Part shown: positions 26,001 through 38,000 of the stretch, piece by piece
Layout of the letters: each line of letters opens with the position of its first letter
How positions within the stretch are numbered: position 1 is the first letter of the stretch
NCBI RefSeq assembly: GCF_030867145.1
Contig: NC_134440.1
Location: 992,001-1,056,000 of the forward strand
Source: Opisthocomus hoazin
Taxonomy: Eukaryota > Chordata > Aves > Opisthocomiformes > Opisthocomidae
Direction of reading: 5' to 3'
DNA: 64,000 bases
The notes under the pieces: generated by a model
Told to the model about the DNA's origin: nothing
What the model saw: only the letters and a program-made list of their open reading frames with translations
Databases searched by the model: none
Translations under genes and position numbers: made by a program

Positions 26001-29000
26001 CACATCCCAGTGGTTTTAAACACTGCAAAACCATCGCTTCCGATAGGAGTCACAGAATCACAGAATGGTAGGGGTTGGAAGGGACCTCTGTGGGTCGTCT
26101 AGTCCAACCCTCCTGCCGAAGCAGGGTCACCCACAGCAGGCTGCACAGGACCTTGTCCAGGCGGGTCTTGAATATCTCCAGAGAAGGAGACTCCACAACC
26201 TCCCTGGGCAGCCTGGGCCAGGGCTCCGTCACCCTCAGTCGGGGGGTGGTCTGACCCAGCTCCTGGCCTGAAGCCCTTGGGATAGCGCGAGCAGGCTCAG
26301 CTGCTCGAGATTTTATGTCAGGCAGGGGCTAAGTGACTTTTAAAAAACCTTTGGCTGCCTTTCTGCCTTGTAGTAGGAAATTGGCCCTTAACTGGAAATG
26401 AACAGCGATTTGTGCTCGTATCAGACGCTGCAGCTCTCCTGGCAGCCGCGCTGCGGTAGGATTGCCCTCGTTTGGTTGTCTGCCTAGCGGAGAGCTCAGG
26501 CTGGCTGCGTGCTGACAAACCCACCGCGTGCGAGGAACCGCAGACCTGCTCTGTGTTGGCAGAGCCCTGCGGGGCACCGGAGGGTCCTGCTGGTCTGTCT
26601 GCCTGTCCCTCCGGGGCAGCGGCTCCGCTCCTGCAGGACCTGTGCGCGGGAGCCGGGCGCTTGGCCGTACGCTGCTCTGCAGGAAACAGCAGACAAAGTT
26701 TGTCTGCTGCGAAAAAGTTCGGAAGTGGCATTTGGTGTGGAAGGAGAGCTGGGGTGGTGTGAGGGGTCAGGGAAGGTGCAGTGGTCTGTGCCAGAGCTGA
26801 GCATGGAGAGTAAGAAGTGCTTTTCAGCTACTGGTTCTTGCCACCTGAAGTTTGAAAAACCAGATACGGAACTGATGGTAGGGAGGGGATTGAGGGCTCT
26901 TTCTGAGCTAGAGTCGTGTGACTCAAACCAACCTCATCGCTGGGTTGGCACTAAATAAAACAATTGTAAGCCGTCTCAGCAGAGGCACCAGAAAAAGAGC
27001 AAGGGCAGAGCCCGATCCTCGTCACTGCAGCACGTTCCCGTCCTGTCCAGACGGAGGCATGCCCTGGGGAGAGGGTTGGTAGATTTGCCAGGATTTATCT
27101 GGACGCAAATCCAGATGACACTAATGCGCCTTCCCCACTGCTCCTGGCAGCTCGTTTGTGTGGAAGCTGGCATGAGGAGGGTGATTTTTCTGGAACCTCC
27201 GGGTATTGCTGTGCTGTGGACTGCAGTGAAGCAGCTGTGTCGTTCTGGGCTGTGGCTGGTACTCTGTGGGCTTCTGTGCACGGGTGATATAGTTGAGGCC
27301 TTTGGGTGTTCGGCTGAGGACCCCTCGGCCGTCTTTTCAATCAAATGCAAAGCTGAGGTGACTGGTGTCTTACTGAACGCTTCTCTTTCTTCCACTTCTG
27401 TGTGTGAAGATGTGTGCAGTCTGAGTTAGTCCTGAATGTGTACCGGCACTTCTGTCCAGTCAATGTTTTTTCCTCTGTTTTCAAGAAACTGAGATTTTAA
27501 AACAGCTGCTTAGAGCACGTCCTCGTTTACAAGTTAATTTCTAAGTTTGGTGGAGCATGAAGTAACAGAGCTGCTCATTTAATAGCAAGAAGTTAAAACT
27601 TCCAGGATACGTAGGTGCGCAATGACTGTGGTCGTTTCTCCATTTCAGGATTCTTCTTACCTCGATGAGCTCTCCAACAACAACTCCCTCTTCTCCTCCC
27701 CTGCGGATTCCCTCTCTGATATCGCGGATCCGAAGGACTTCTTGTCTGCCGATAGTCTGAACCACGTGCCAACACTATGGGATGTAAACATGCCGCAGCA
27801 GAACCAAATAGAGGTATGGGCTGCTCCTCTTCCATCCTCCCCATCAGGCAGTCACTACCTCAGGCTTCATCTGGTGGCGTTTTCACCCAGGAATTAAGAG
27901 TCCAACCCAGTTCCCTTCAGGGGTGAAGCTGCAGTGTGATGATGTTATTTCACTAATGCCAAGTTCCCCTGACGAGGGAAGGGGTGAGGTAATTGCACAC
28001 ACTTTAGTCTCCTGGAAGCAGGAGCGATCCTGGACATCCTCAGAGGGATACGTGCGCTCCTTCAGAGTGTGGTGCAGGCACCAGCTCCTCTGAGAGCTGT
28101 GGCAGGTAGGTGTGTCAGGAGGGAGATGTCCCTAAGACATTCAGCAGGTCCAGGTGGCCTGTGACAGGGCGCTCAGGAGTGCTGAAGAGATGGACTCAAG
28201 GAAGAGCACCGTGACATAGATCATTAACGGTCCCCAGCAGCAGCCACCACCGTTTGTTTATTCTCCATGGCAAATATTTTAGTAACAATGACTAAAAAAC
28301 AAACCCTGTCTCAACTTGAGACTAACCATTTGTGTTTACTTTGTGAGTCCAAGTCCCTGCAAGCTTTTACATCTCTGAATTTCCTGGGTGTGTGATCTCC
28401 CGGCAGTCCCGCAGCAACCTGTGGTTCTGTGCGGTTTGCCAGCCTGCTGCCATCTGTTTTCCCTCCTCTGCTGGGACCGATTACTCACTCTTGCACAACC
28501 TGGTATCATCACCACGGGCAGCCACCGGCTTCGCTTGTTGGTGGAACCGATGTCAGAGGCATCCGCTGAATCCCTGGACCTCGGCTCTCGCAGCGAGCGC
28601 CCAGCCGTGCAGTAGGTTTCCTTTGCAGGTCGATGCCTTATGAAGATCGTGGGGGAAACCCGTTCAACGTGAAGGCCGCAGAAGGCAGTCTGGCATGCTC
28701 CTGCCTTAGTCACTGTTGTATTGGGAGGTTCTGTCGTGTTTTTAGAGGCCACGTTTTGCAGTTAGTAGTGTGTCTGACTGTATTTCCATGATGAACGCTG
28801 GCTGTTTGTCACAGCTTGGAAGTAAGGAGTCTTGGCAGCAGTTCTGCTTTGAAATGCTGCTGGGTGGCTCAGCGACAGGTTGGGCGTTGAAGGAACGTGG
28901 CTTGGCGGCGAGGGTCCCGGCCTGGGGCTCAGGAAATGAAAGCTCGTGTCTGCCTTAGACCTTCTGTGAGATCTTGGGTCAGTCACGCAGATCCTCACAT

Positions 29001-32000
29001 CAGACACCTGAGCTCGTGCTGAAATCAGTGAGATTTGGTCACCCTTATAGACCTTTTCAGTGTCTGCTTGGCCCTCTGCGTGTCCGTTGTCGGAGACAGA
29101 GAGCAGCACTGCGCTCCTTCCCGTGGATAGATGTGTTAGGGACCGAGGGCCGTGCCGCTGCGCTGGCAGCGTGGGTGTGCAGGCGAGCCACACGCAGCTG
29201 GTAGCCTTGGAGCAGCTTGAACTTGAGGGCTGAGACGGTTAGCAGGAGGAGAGCCGAGCTGTTCGAACCAAAGAGGGGGCTGAAGGCATCTCAGGCTTGT
29301 AAACCGGGTGATTAAAAAAGCTAGAAAACAGATCCATCCCTCGAGACAGAAAAGGCACGGGCCTTACTGCCCCGAGTCGCCTGTTGTGGTGGTTTTTCCG
29401 TAGTAGCCTAAAGCACTGCAGAAATAGTCGTGTGGTGTCCTGTTTCTGACCGCCTGAACCCTGGTCCAGATACTCAGTGCCTGAAAAAGCTGGTAGTTTC
29501 GTATCTGTGGAGTACACAGGAAAAAACATAGTGGGAAAAGCTGTTCTAAGGCCAGTGTAACGAATGCAAGTGCAAAAGGAAGGTGTGTCCTGTGAGTGTG
29601 AGGCTGACGGGTCTGACCGGAGCGGAGCCGCCGGCTCTGGCCTTGCTGCACGCTGTGCTTCACGTCCTCCCCTCGCCTCTTGTCCTGCAGAGCACTTGGG
29701 TTCAGACAAGGCCAATTAACTTCTTGGAATTCCATTTATAAACTATTTCCTTTTGGAAAGAATCCCTGGCTATTTTAGAAGTTGTCTTATCTGTGTTTTC
29801 TGAGTGCAGAGGTGGTTGGGATTTGGTTTGGGATTTTTTCCCTTTGCCGAGTTTGATGTTTCCTGACGAGGTGTCACTGAAGTACGACGTAGTCAGGAGA
29901 TTTTGGTTTCGTTTTCGCGTGGGAGGTTGTAACTCGCAGGATACGAGGTAAATGGATTGACAGATTGACTGATGATTGGCAGCTGGTTTATTACCTGAAT
30001 TTCAAACGTGCTTTTTTTTGTTGTTGTAAAGGAGCCAAACAAGTGATCCGTTGCCAAATCTCCAGGCAGTGTCAAAGTAAAGGTTCCTTACTGTAACCTG
30101 CAGCGCAGGATGGAGGCTGTGCAGATATCCTGCACCAATATACACCAGTTTTGATAAAGTTTCCCTGTCCCTTCCCACATCATCACACCACCATCATTTT
30201 CCATAAAATTGCAGGAATTTCGGCTTTTGAGTAGCCAGAGCAGTTACTCAGCTACAGGAGAAGCTACAGATTGTCGGTCCCGTTGCACCGTACGTCAGCC
30301 GGGCGCGTTCAGTCCTGTGGGTCCGGCACGTCCGGTCAGTTGGAGCCGTGTGGGCAGCTTTTACCCAGGAGCGGGGGTTGTCAGGACGGTAGCGAATTGC
30401 CCGGGACAGAGTCCGAGGCTCGGAGGTTCAGGCGGCGCAGAGCAGCGATCGCTGAGCAGCTCTGACACGTGGGACGTCTCGTAGGCGATGCTGGATGCGT
30501 CCTCGGTGTGAGACCCGCCTGCAGATCCCGGCTGCAAGAACGGCCTCGTGCCTGGTTCTCTCTAAACAAAGCAAAAAAAGAACTCCTGTCGTGCAGCAAT
30601 TTGAAGATACGGCGTGGAAAAGGCGATGTCCGTGCCTTGCCTTCCCCCCTGCCTCCTCTCCGCTGTCACCAGCACCAGGGAAATGGGTTTACAGCGAGGG
30701 GGGCAGAGCGAAGCTGGGGAGAAGCGTGGCGGTGAGACGCGCCGTGCTGAGCAGCTCCAGCTCACCAGGAAACCCTGAGCGGAGGTGCCCGGTGCGGAGC
30801 TTTCCGTGGAGTCTGTGTGACTGGGGAGGACAGGGCTGGGCGCAGAGCTGCCTGCCCGGGGCGGGGGAGAGCTGGTGGCCGTAAAGAATGAGGCGTCTGT
30901 GGCGTGCTGGCTCTGTTTATCGTTTCAGGAATGGGCACGGAGGGAGGGAAGAGCTATGGCACTGTTAAATATTTGCAGGAGTTAGCAGACAAAACATGCT
31001 TGCTTCATTTGTAATCAAGTTGTGAAATACTTTTTAAAAATAGTTCATGTAATCCACTTGATAGTGGTGTGTTTTCTCACAAGTTTACAGAGTGTTTAAG
31101 ACTGGGGAAGCAAAGCCCTGCCTCTGAAGCCTGTGGCTGGAATTTCTGTGAGCTGCTGATGCAGTTTTTTCTAACTCATTCACAGCACTTTAAAAATGTG
31201 AGCACCCTTCTCCTAGCTCAGTACATAGGGAAGGAATTCCTGCAGAGCGGGGCTGGCTTCTCAGCCAGAGGTGACTGTGTCTTTTCCCACGGGAGTCACA
31301 GCAGGATGGGGCAAAACGGAGAATAATGCGAAGGGGGGGAAAAATGGAAGCAGATCGAGTCTTTGATCGCGCAGTTGCCAGCGGCGTTGCTGAAGGAGTC
31401 TCCTGTGTACCTCCAGTGTTCTCCTGCGTGCTGTGTGTGCCTCTGCTGTCAGTGTTTTCAGACGTGTAGCACAGACGAAGGAGAAAATCAGACTGGGAGG
31501 TGAGCGAGAGTGGAGAAAGGAAGGAGCTGTACAAGCTCGGCCTGGGGCAAGATGGTGCATCGCCCGCTGTAGCTCCTGCTCCCACCTGGACTGGCCCTCG
31601 CGGCAGATCCTCGGCCGCGTGGCCGGTTTCTCAGTGCTCCAGACAGCCAAGGTGTCTGTCGCCGAGGGGAAGCGCTCCGTGCCAAAGCCCCGCTGCGGGA
31701 GCGGGGGAGCAGGGATTTCTGCTCTGAAGACTGTGATGCAAAACCGGAGCTGCCTTAGCTGCCCGCTGCCAGAACCGAGAGAAGCAAGTCCGGCCGTTCC
31801 AGCAGATCTGGGCCTTTCTCTTGCCTGAGGAGAAACTCTTCTACTGAGCTCAGATTTGTAGGTGGAGATGTTTCACCTGCTCTCCAGATTTGTTGGCACT
31901 GAAAATAGCTCTTCCGTCCAGATTCCTTCTGGTAATTCTGACTCAGGCTTCCAGTAATGGAGGGTGTTTTTTTCTTTTCTTTCCTTTTTTTTTTGAATAT

Positions 32001-35000
32001 AATTTTGAAAAAAGGAAATAATTGAAGTGTTTATGCTTAAGAACTTCCCATCTTTCACTTCTGCTGGTGGAGCATAGGTCTCTTTGTAAGCCTGGCACTC
32101 TTTGCAGGCTATAGGCTTGAGGTAGTGCTGCTTCTGGAGTTGCCGATGGCTTTGGATGCCGTGAGCTGCTGGCTTGACCTTGCTGGCTGTTGGGAAATTG
32201 CAGCGTGGTTTTGTTTGTGTGGGGGCAGACAAAGGATCCCTCGATTGTGCCTTCCCGGCTAGGAGTGTCGTGGGAGCTCTCCTGGCTGCCTGCGGTGCAG
32301 CGGGCTGGGTGGTCCGAAGCCATCGTTAGCTGTGACGCAGCCGTGGGCGCCTGGCGAGACCCGGCCGGCCGTACGGCACCCTGACCCCCACTGACGCCGG
32401 CCTGGTGCGGGTCTCGGCGCGGTTTGAGCTCCTGGGCCTCGTGGCTGGTCTCCGTCGTGGAGGTCCTCACCTCCTGGTCTCTGCAAGGGGAGGTGCAGCT
32501 GGAAGCCTGCAGGCTTTGGTGGTCTCGGGCAAGGGGCAGCGGTCCTTAGCCTCGGGACAGGCGTTAGCTGGTGCTGAGCTGGGTCGTGTTCTGGTGCAGT
32601 TATGGGATTGCTCTGAGCAGCGGGTTTACTGCTGAAAACAACATTGCAGAATCGTTAAGTAAATGCCTGCCCCGAGGGCAGTTTGTAAGACGATGTGAGG
32701 TGTCGGGGTTCCGATTTAATGCGTGGTCCCTTCCCAGCGGTGGCTTTGGGGTGCAGTTCTGTTCAGCCTTTCCCATTCCCCCCGTCTGGATCTCCTCGGC
32801 TGCGCTCCGCTCTCCCCTCCCGAAGGCACGCCGTTTCTCTTCCGTTGGCAAATCCAGCCCAGAGCTCTCAGCTGGACTCGCCCGTTCAGAATAAAACGCG
32901 TGATCCCACCGTGAGAATCCACACAGCTCCTTTTCACGAGGACCTGCCTGGTCGGGAGCGGCAGAGCAGTTTGTACAGAGCTCCCTTCGAAGCAACTGGG
33001 AAGACTGGGTGGCTAATGGAGCTGCTCCAGTGCACAGCGGGTCCAGTGTCCTCGTAATAAACTTCTGCCAGGTCTTGACAGGCACTGCTGGCTGGTGAGA
33101 GTCCTTCGAGAGGGGCAGCGTCTGCAGAGGTAATCCACTCGTGCTGAGGGGAGAGGTGTGAAAGGCGGGCCTGCGCCGGGGATCCCACCGGGCAAGGCAA
33201 AAGGTGGCGTTTTGGGGTGACCCGGCTTGGTGCTGTGGAGTCCGGCAGAAAGCCTCCGTCCCGCGGGCGCGGGAGGACGAGTGTCCCTGCGGGCTGGCGT
33301 CACGCGCGGGCACCCGCGCAAAACGCGCACGCTTCTTGCAGGAGTGAGTTTACCTTGGCCAGTTCCTCCCTGTGTGTGTCAGCTGACAAAGGCATGTGCG
33401 GCATTTGCAAGATTTATTGGTTTCCAGAATTATTGCCCAGGGCGTTTCATTCACAAACCAAGGACTGAAGTCCACTGAGAACATCAAAGTGCAGGATCTG
33501 AGTACAGAGCACAGGAATCTGCACCGCTGTCGTGCTTTTGTGCTGCTGGGGTTGGAGGGCTGAGGGTTAAGGCTGCGTTCTCACCCGCGCCCTTTCTGTT
33601 CCAGCTGTTCTCACCCAGCAGATCCTTCACTGGCTTAAACAGCCCGAACGACCACGTTCCTGCTGTCCCCAGCACCCCGCTCCTCACAAGCTACCAGGTG
33701 AGAACGGCGGTCGGCTTCGGTGGGATCAGACACCGGGCTCTTGGTGAGGTCGCAGCGCGGAGGGGAGCAGTTCTGACCGTTTTCCCTTCAGAGGGAGCGA
33801 GGCAAGAAAATCAGCCGGATCGCAGTCCCTGCCCGTTCCCAGCAGTGTCGGACGTTTCCCTCGGTGGAACCTCGCTGTGCTGAGGAACGATTTGGGCTTT
33901 CTTTACAGCTGAACCAGCACAGACTGCAGAGGCTGCCCTTCCTGGGACTGCGTGACTTTGCTTTATGGTGCTGAGCACCATGCTGAGTTTAGAGCTGGTC
34001 TCGGTCCTGTACTCTGGGCCAGATTAGAGCACAGCTGGGCAGGATTCGCGCTAGCCCACAGCCCAGCTGAGAAGTGATGGAAACAGCTTTCCCTAATGTG
34101 GTGGGGACTGGGCGTTGGAAGTAGCTCTGAAAGCACTTGCTGCGCCCCCGGGCAGGTGGTTTTCCTTGTGTTGCTGTAGTCTATAATGAGATTAATTGTA
34201 TTTGAAGGGTTTGTGAATTTGCATAGGGATGGTTTAAATGGTCGTTTCTGGCACTGTGGAGCACTGTGTGTGTCCAGGGTTGGAGGAGAACATTAACGTC
34301 TGGTTAATGCTGTGTTTCTTTTCAGTCTCAGGCTCCTGCAGACGAGGAGGATGAAGGTGAGGAGGAAGAAACGGAAGAGTTGGGGCAAACGGAGACCTAT
34401 GCAGAATATATACCTTCAAAGTGTGAGTGTCTTGCCATGGCATGAGCGTGGGAAGTTCTGTTGACTCCATTGTGGACCTACTTAATTAACTGCTCCCTTA
34501 TTTTCCTGCAAGCGGTGTGTGGTGTTTGCTGTGGCACATCCCAAGCTTGTGGTTTTCTAGAAGAACTTTACTGGGGTATTGATCCTCTGTTGGTGCTACG
34601 CTGATTTAACAGAACGCTTTTCTGTTGCTTGCTTTTGGGGGAGGCAAGACTTGGTTTTGGCAATCTGAAATTTCAATGGAATGAAAGAATGAATAGCAGA
34701 CGTCGGCCTCATCTCTTCTGTTCCTGAGCAGAGGGCTATGGACCATTAGTGTGAGGTCTGCAGTGCTTTTGGGGGTGCCTGGTGGGAGTGAAGATCTCTA
34801 GTTATCTGTTTTCTGTGTTGCTGTTTAGCCAAGATTGGGAAGCACCACCCTGACCTCGTCGTTGAAACGAGCACGCTGTCCAGCGTCCCCCCGCCCGACA
34901 TCACCTACAGCCTGTCCCTGCCGCGCTCCGTTGCCGACAAAGGGTCGCTCTCTGCACTACAGCTGGAAGCCATCATTTATGCCTGCCAGGTACGCGGCTC

Positions 35001-38000
35001 CACCTTGCCCAGCTTGCGTGTCTGACGCTAGAAGGAAACTGCTTTTTGTATGGACAGATGTTCAAGTGTGTTTTAAACCAACCGGTAATGTCGGTGCTGA
35101 AACTCGGGAAGCTTTGGCATGTGGCATTTTAAATGCATTTTGAAAGGATTGTGTGAAGCTGGGGCTGCTGTGGGGTCTGTTTCCCAAAGAGGCCAGAACC
35201 CTTGACTTCTGTTGCAGAGCTGAGTGCTTTACCTTTCAGGGGCCTAGGGGCCTTCTCCGTGAGCTGCCACTTGTGAGCCGGGCCGTGACACTTGGCTGTT
35301 CCTGCTGTGCTTTATCTGAGCAGGGCACGCACTTACATCGACGGGATATGTGAGAGGGTTAACTGGCACTCTTATAAGCTCACATCAAAGCTGCTGGCAA
35401 AGGCAAATCTAGTTTAATTTCCAGTTCTGTTCTTGATTTTGCAGCAACATGAAGTTTTATTACCCAATGGGCAGCGAGCTGGTTTCCTCATTGGGGACGG
35501 TGCTGGAGTTGGAAAGGGCAGGACAGTTGCAGGCATCATCTTTGAAAATTATCTTAAAGGGAGGAAAAAAGCTCTGTGGTAAGTTGTTGTGGTTTTTTTT
35601 CTCTTTTCCCGTAAGACCTTGGAGTTAGTTTGGATCTGGGAGTAAGGAATTCCTTAGTGCTGATGTTGGCTTCGTAGTTGACTCATGCTGTGGCCTTGGG
35701 TAAGTCGTTTCCACCTCTTTGTGCCTGTTTGCTCTCTGTGAAACGGGAATATTTCCCCTGCAGCGGTGATGGAGAATGAGTCACTGCGAAATAGCAGATT
35801 ATGTGTACTTGGAGTGCAATGTCAAGCCTGTCCCCGCGCTCTCGTCGGCAGAGTTGGCAAAGGGGTGTTCATGGACTTCCCGGGTGCAGGCTCAAGCCCC
35901 TGGAGCGTGGGGCTTTGCTGCAGAATACACGCAGCGTGTCATAAGTGGCAGACTGGAGTCTGCTGTAGGATCTTGTGCTGAGGTGTGTGGGCAGTTGGCA
36001 GCGTGACAGTTTTGCACACCTACTCTTGCTTTAGTCAGAGCTATTAATCACTGTGCATGCCCTGACTCCTGAGGAGATAACCAGACCCACGTCTTGCTTT
36101 GCAGGTTCAGCGTCTCCAATGATCTCAAGTATGATGCTGAGAGAGACCTGAAGGACATTGAAGCCTCCCACATTCCTGTGCATGCTTTGAATAAGGTAGG
36201 GAGAGAAGCTGTAAAGGCGGTGTGGAAAATCAGCCTGCAGCAGCAGTTAGATGGGGCTGCCTTAGCGTGTAAAGCAGCAGTCGCTTCTGCCTCCGCGTGG
36301 CTGGTGGCACAGGCAGCAGCAGGCAGCAAGCTGCTCGCTCTTCCCTTCTCTCAGATGGCTCTCGCTATTTTTATACGCTCCGCAGAGCTGCACGGTGAGC
36401 TCAGAGCTGTTTCCTGCAGGGAGCGAGAGGTGTCTCCAGGCGAGTGCAAACTACAGCGGACTTGAGCCTTGCTCGCCAGTCCTGGAGAGTCCTGCAGAGG
36501 GAACAGCTCCTGCTAGATGAGGCCGTGCTTTGCTCTCCCGGGCTAGCGTGTCCCAGCTGTGCCCGCTTTTCACGGAACGGCTTTTCAGGGCATGCGAGTA
36601 CGGGCGCACGTTTAAACGCCCAGATTGGTGCCTGGCAGGGGGCTGCAGACGCAGGGTGCCGTGGCTGAGCACGTGGGCTTTGCCCCCCAGCTGAGCGAAT
36701 CGGAGAATTGTCAGACTCTTTTCCATTTGTTCAGTGATGAGGATGAAGTATTTCTCAAAAGAACCGACCGGCAGTTGTGTGGTGGTGGTTATTCGCGGGG
36801 TTCTTTGTAGCCTGTGCTGCAGCCTCTTGTCCAGTGCCTCGGCCTCGTCCAGGGTTGTGTTTGCCACGCCACTGCCCGCTCACTGAAACTGCTCTGGGTT
36901 TTACTGGTATTGAGCAACCAGCTCTTACGAAGTCAGTGGAAACCATGTGTGTTTGACACCTCTGAATGCTCTCCATTAAGAGCCTGAGAGGAATGCTTGG
37001 TGTCAGACCAAAAAGGCTTTAAATGGAACTTTCTTCAGATTGAGACCATGGGGTTTTTGCCCTACCATTTATTGCATTGCAGGTGGGACCATGACAGTAA
37101 GAGAGGCAGCAATCCCACCTGGTCAAAGCGAGAATTATTTTATAGAAGTAACTAAAACAGATGGGAGGGTTCAGAACAATTAAACGTTCTAAACTGTTGC
37201 TTAAATAAATGAAGCGACTTCAGTTGGCCAGAAAATTGAAGTCCTAGCGTGGTCTCCACATCTCACTGCATGCATCCAGATGTGCTGACACATTGGCTGG
37301 TGGAACTTACCCAGACATTTAAAGTCCCTGTCATCGCCGTAGCTCCATGCCAAAGAGCAGAGCTACAGACGTCAGCTACCAACAGTCTTTTGTCTGTTCT
37401 GCTCTCAGACTGGGGTTTGTTCTTGGAGGCAGGAGCGTGTGTCCTGCACAGGCACAGCACAATCGGCGGTGTTGATCGTGGGCAAAGGATGGGCGCGACG
37501 TACTGGGGACCAGCGTCACGAATGTGTGCGCTCTTGTTCTTCCTCTTTCTGCAGATTAAATACGGTGACACAGCTACCTCAGAAGGAGTCCTCTTTGCCA
37601 CTTATTCTGCACTGATTGGTGAAAGCCAGGCAGGCGGACAGCACAGGACACGCTTGAAACAAATTTTGGAGTGGTGCAGGGAAAACTTTGATGGAGTTGT
37701 ATCCTTTTAAAAAAAAAAAAACCAGCATCAAAACTGGAGAGAGAATTGCATGCTTGTGATTGTGCTTCACCAAGGAACAAAGAGCTTGGGGCCATCTGAA
37801 GTCGCTGGCAGCAGCTGTGCCGAGCAGCCTGGTGCCTGCGGTGGATATTTAAAAGCTGTAAGCACATACATCCCCCCACGCTGCGCTCTCCTCCTCCCCA
37901 GGCTGCAGCGTTAGTGGGAGGAGAGGAGGAACGCAGCTGGGATTAACCTTTTCAGCATTCATCTCCCTCAGCGCTGCAAGACAAGACACACCTTGGAAGT

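Larger units (their letters stand above)
9579..27648 (+). other. SBNO2: SBNO2 intron 3 (18 kb)
   Basis: This is by far the largest intron and makes up over a third of the gene. It holds two + strand CR1 3'-end relics (about 16190 and 18791), one - strand CR1 fragment (26048), a 20-bp triple repeat (11144), a 31-bp tandem duplication (24071), a CpG-rich patch (19380-20110, with a smaller one at 20580-20730), and three palindromic TTCCNGGAA sites (13832, 15666, 18297). A 414-codon frame lies antisense at 23632-24876. No coding exon with conserved protein and matching splice sites was found. Confidence 0.8.
2086..34422 (+). other. SBNO2: SBNO2 exons 1-6: N-terminal low-complexity region
   Basis: These six exons encode about residues 1-228. 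The region has no enzymatic motif. It is rich in Ser, Pro, Asn and aromatic residues, then carries the conserved segments [12 protein letters not shown] and STPLLTSYQ, followed by an acidic Glu-rich run (exon 6, [14 protein letters not shown]) and [11 protein letters not shown]. Human SBNO2 shows the same order. The exons are small and spread over 32 kb, unlike the dense 3' half of the gene. The acidic run could be an activation or protein-contact surface; that is an inference. Confidence 0.85.

Noticed and set aside
29721-29729. TTCTTGGAA as a STAT site
   Set aside because: TTCNNNGAA is expected about once every 4 kb by chance, so a single match carries no weight; only the stricter TTCCNGGAA set was reported.
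36196-36465. Open extension of SBNO2 exon 9 into intron 9
   Set aside because: The exon 9 donor (gtaggg) and the exon 10 acceptor keep the conserved protein intact; the extension shows no conserved sequence.
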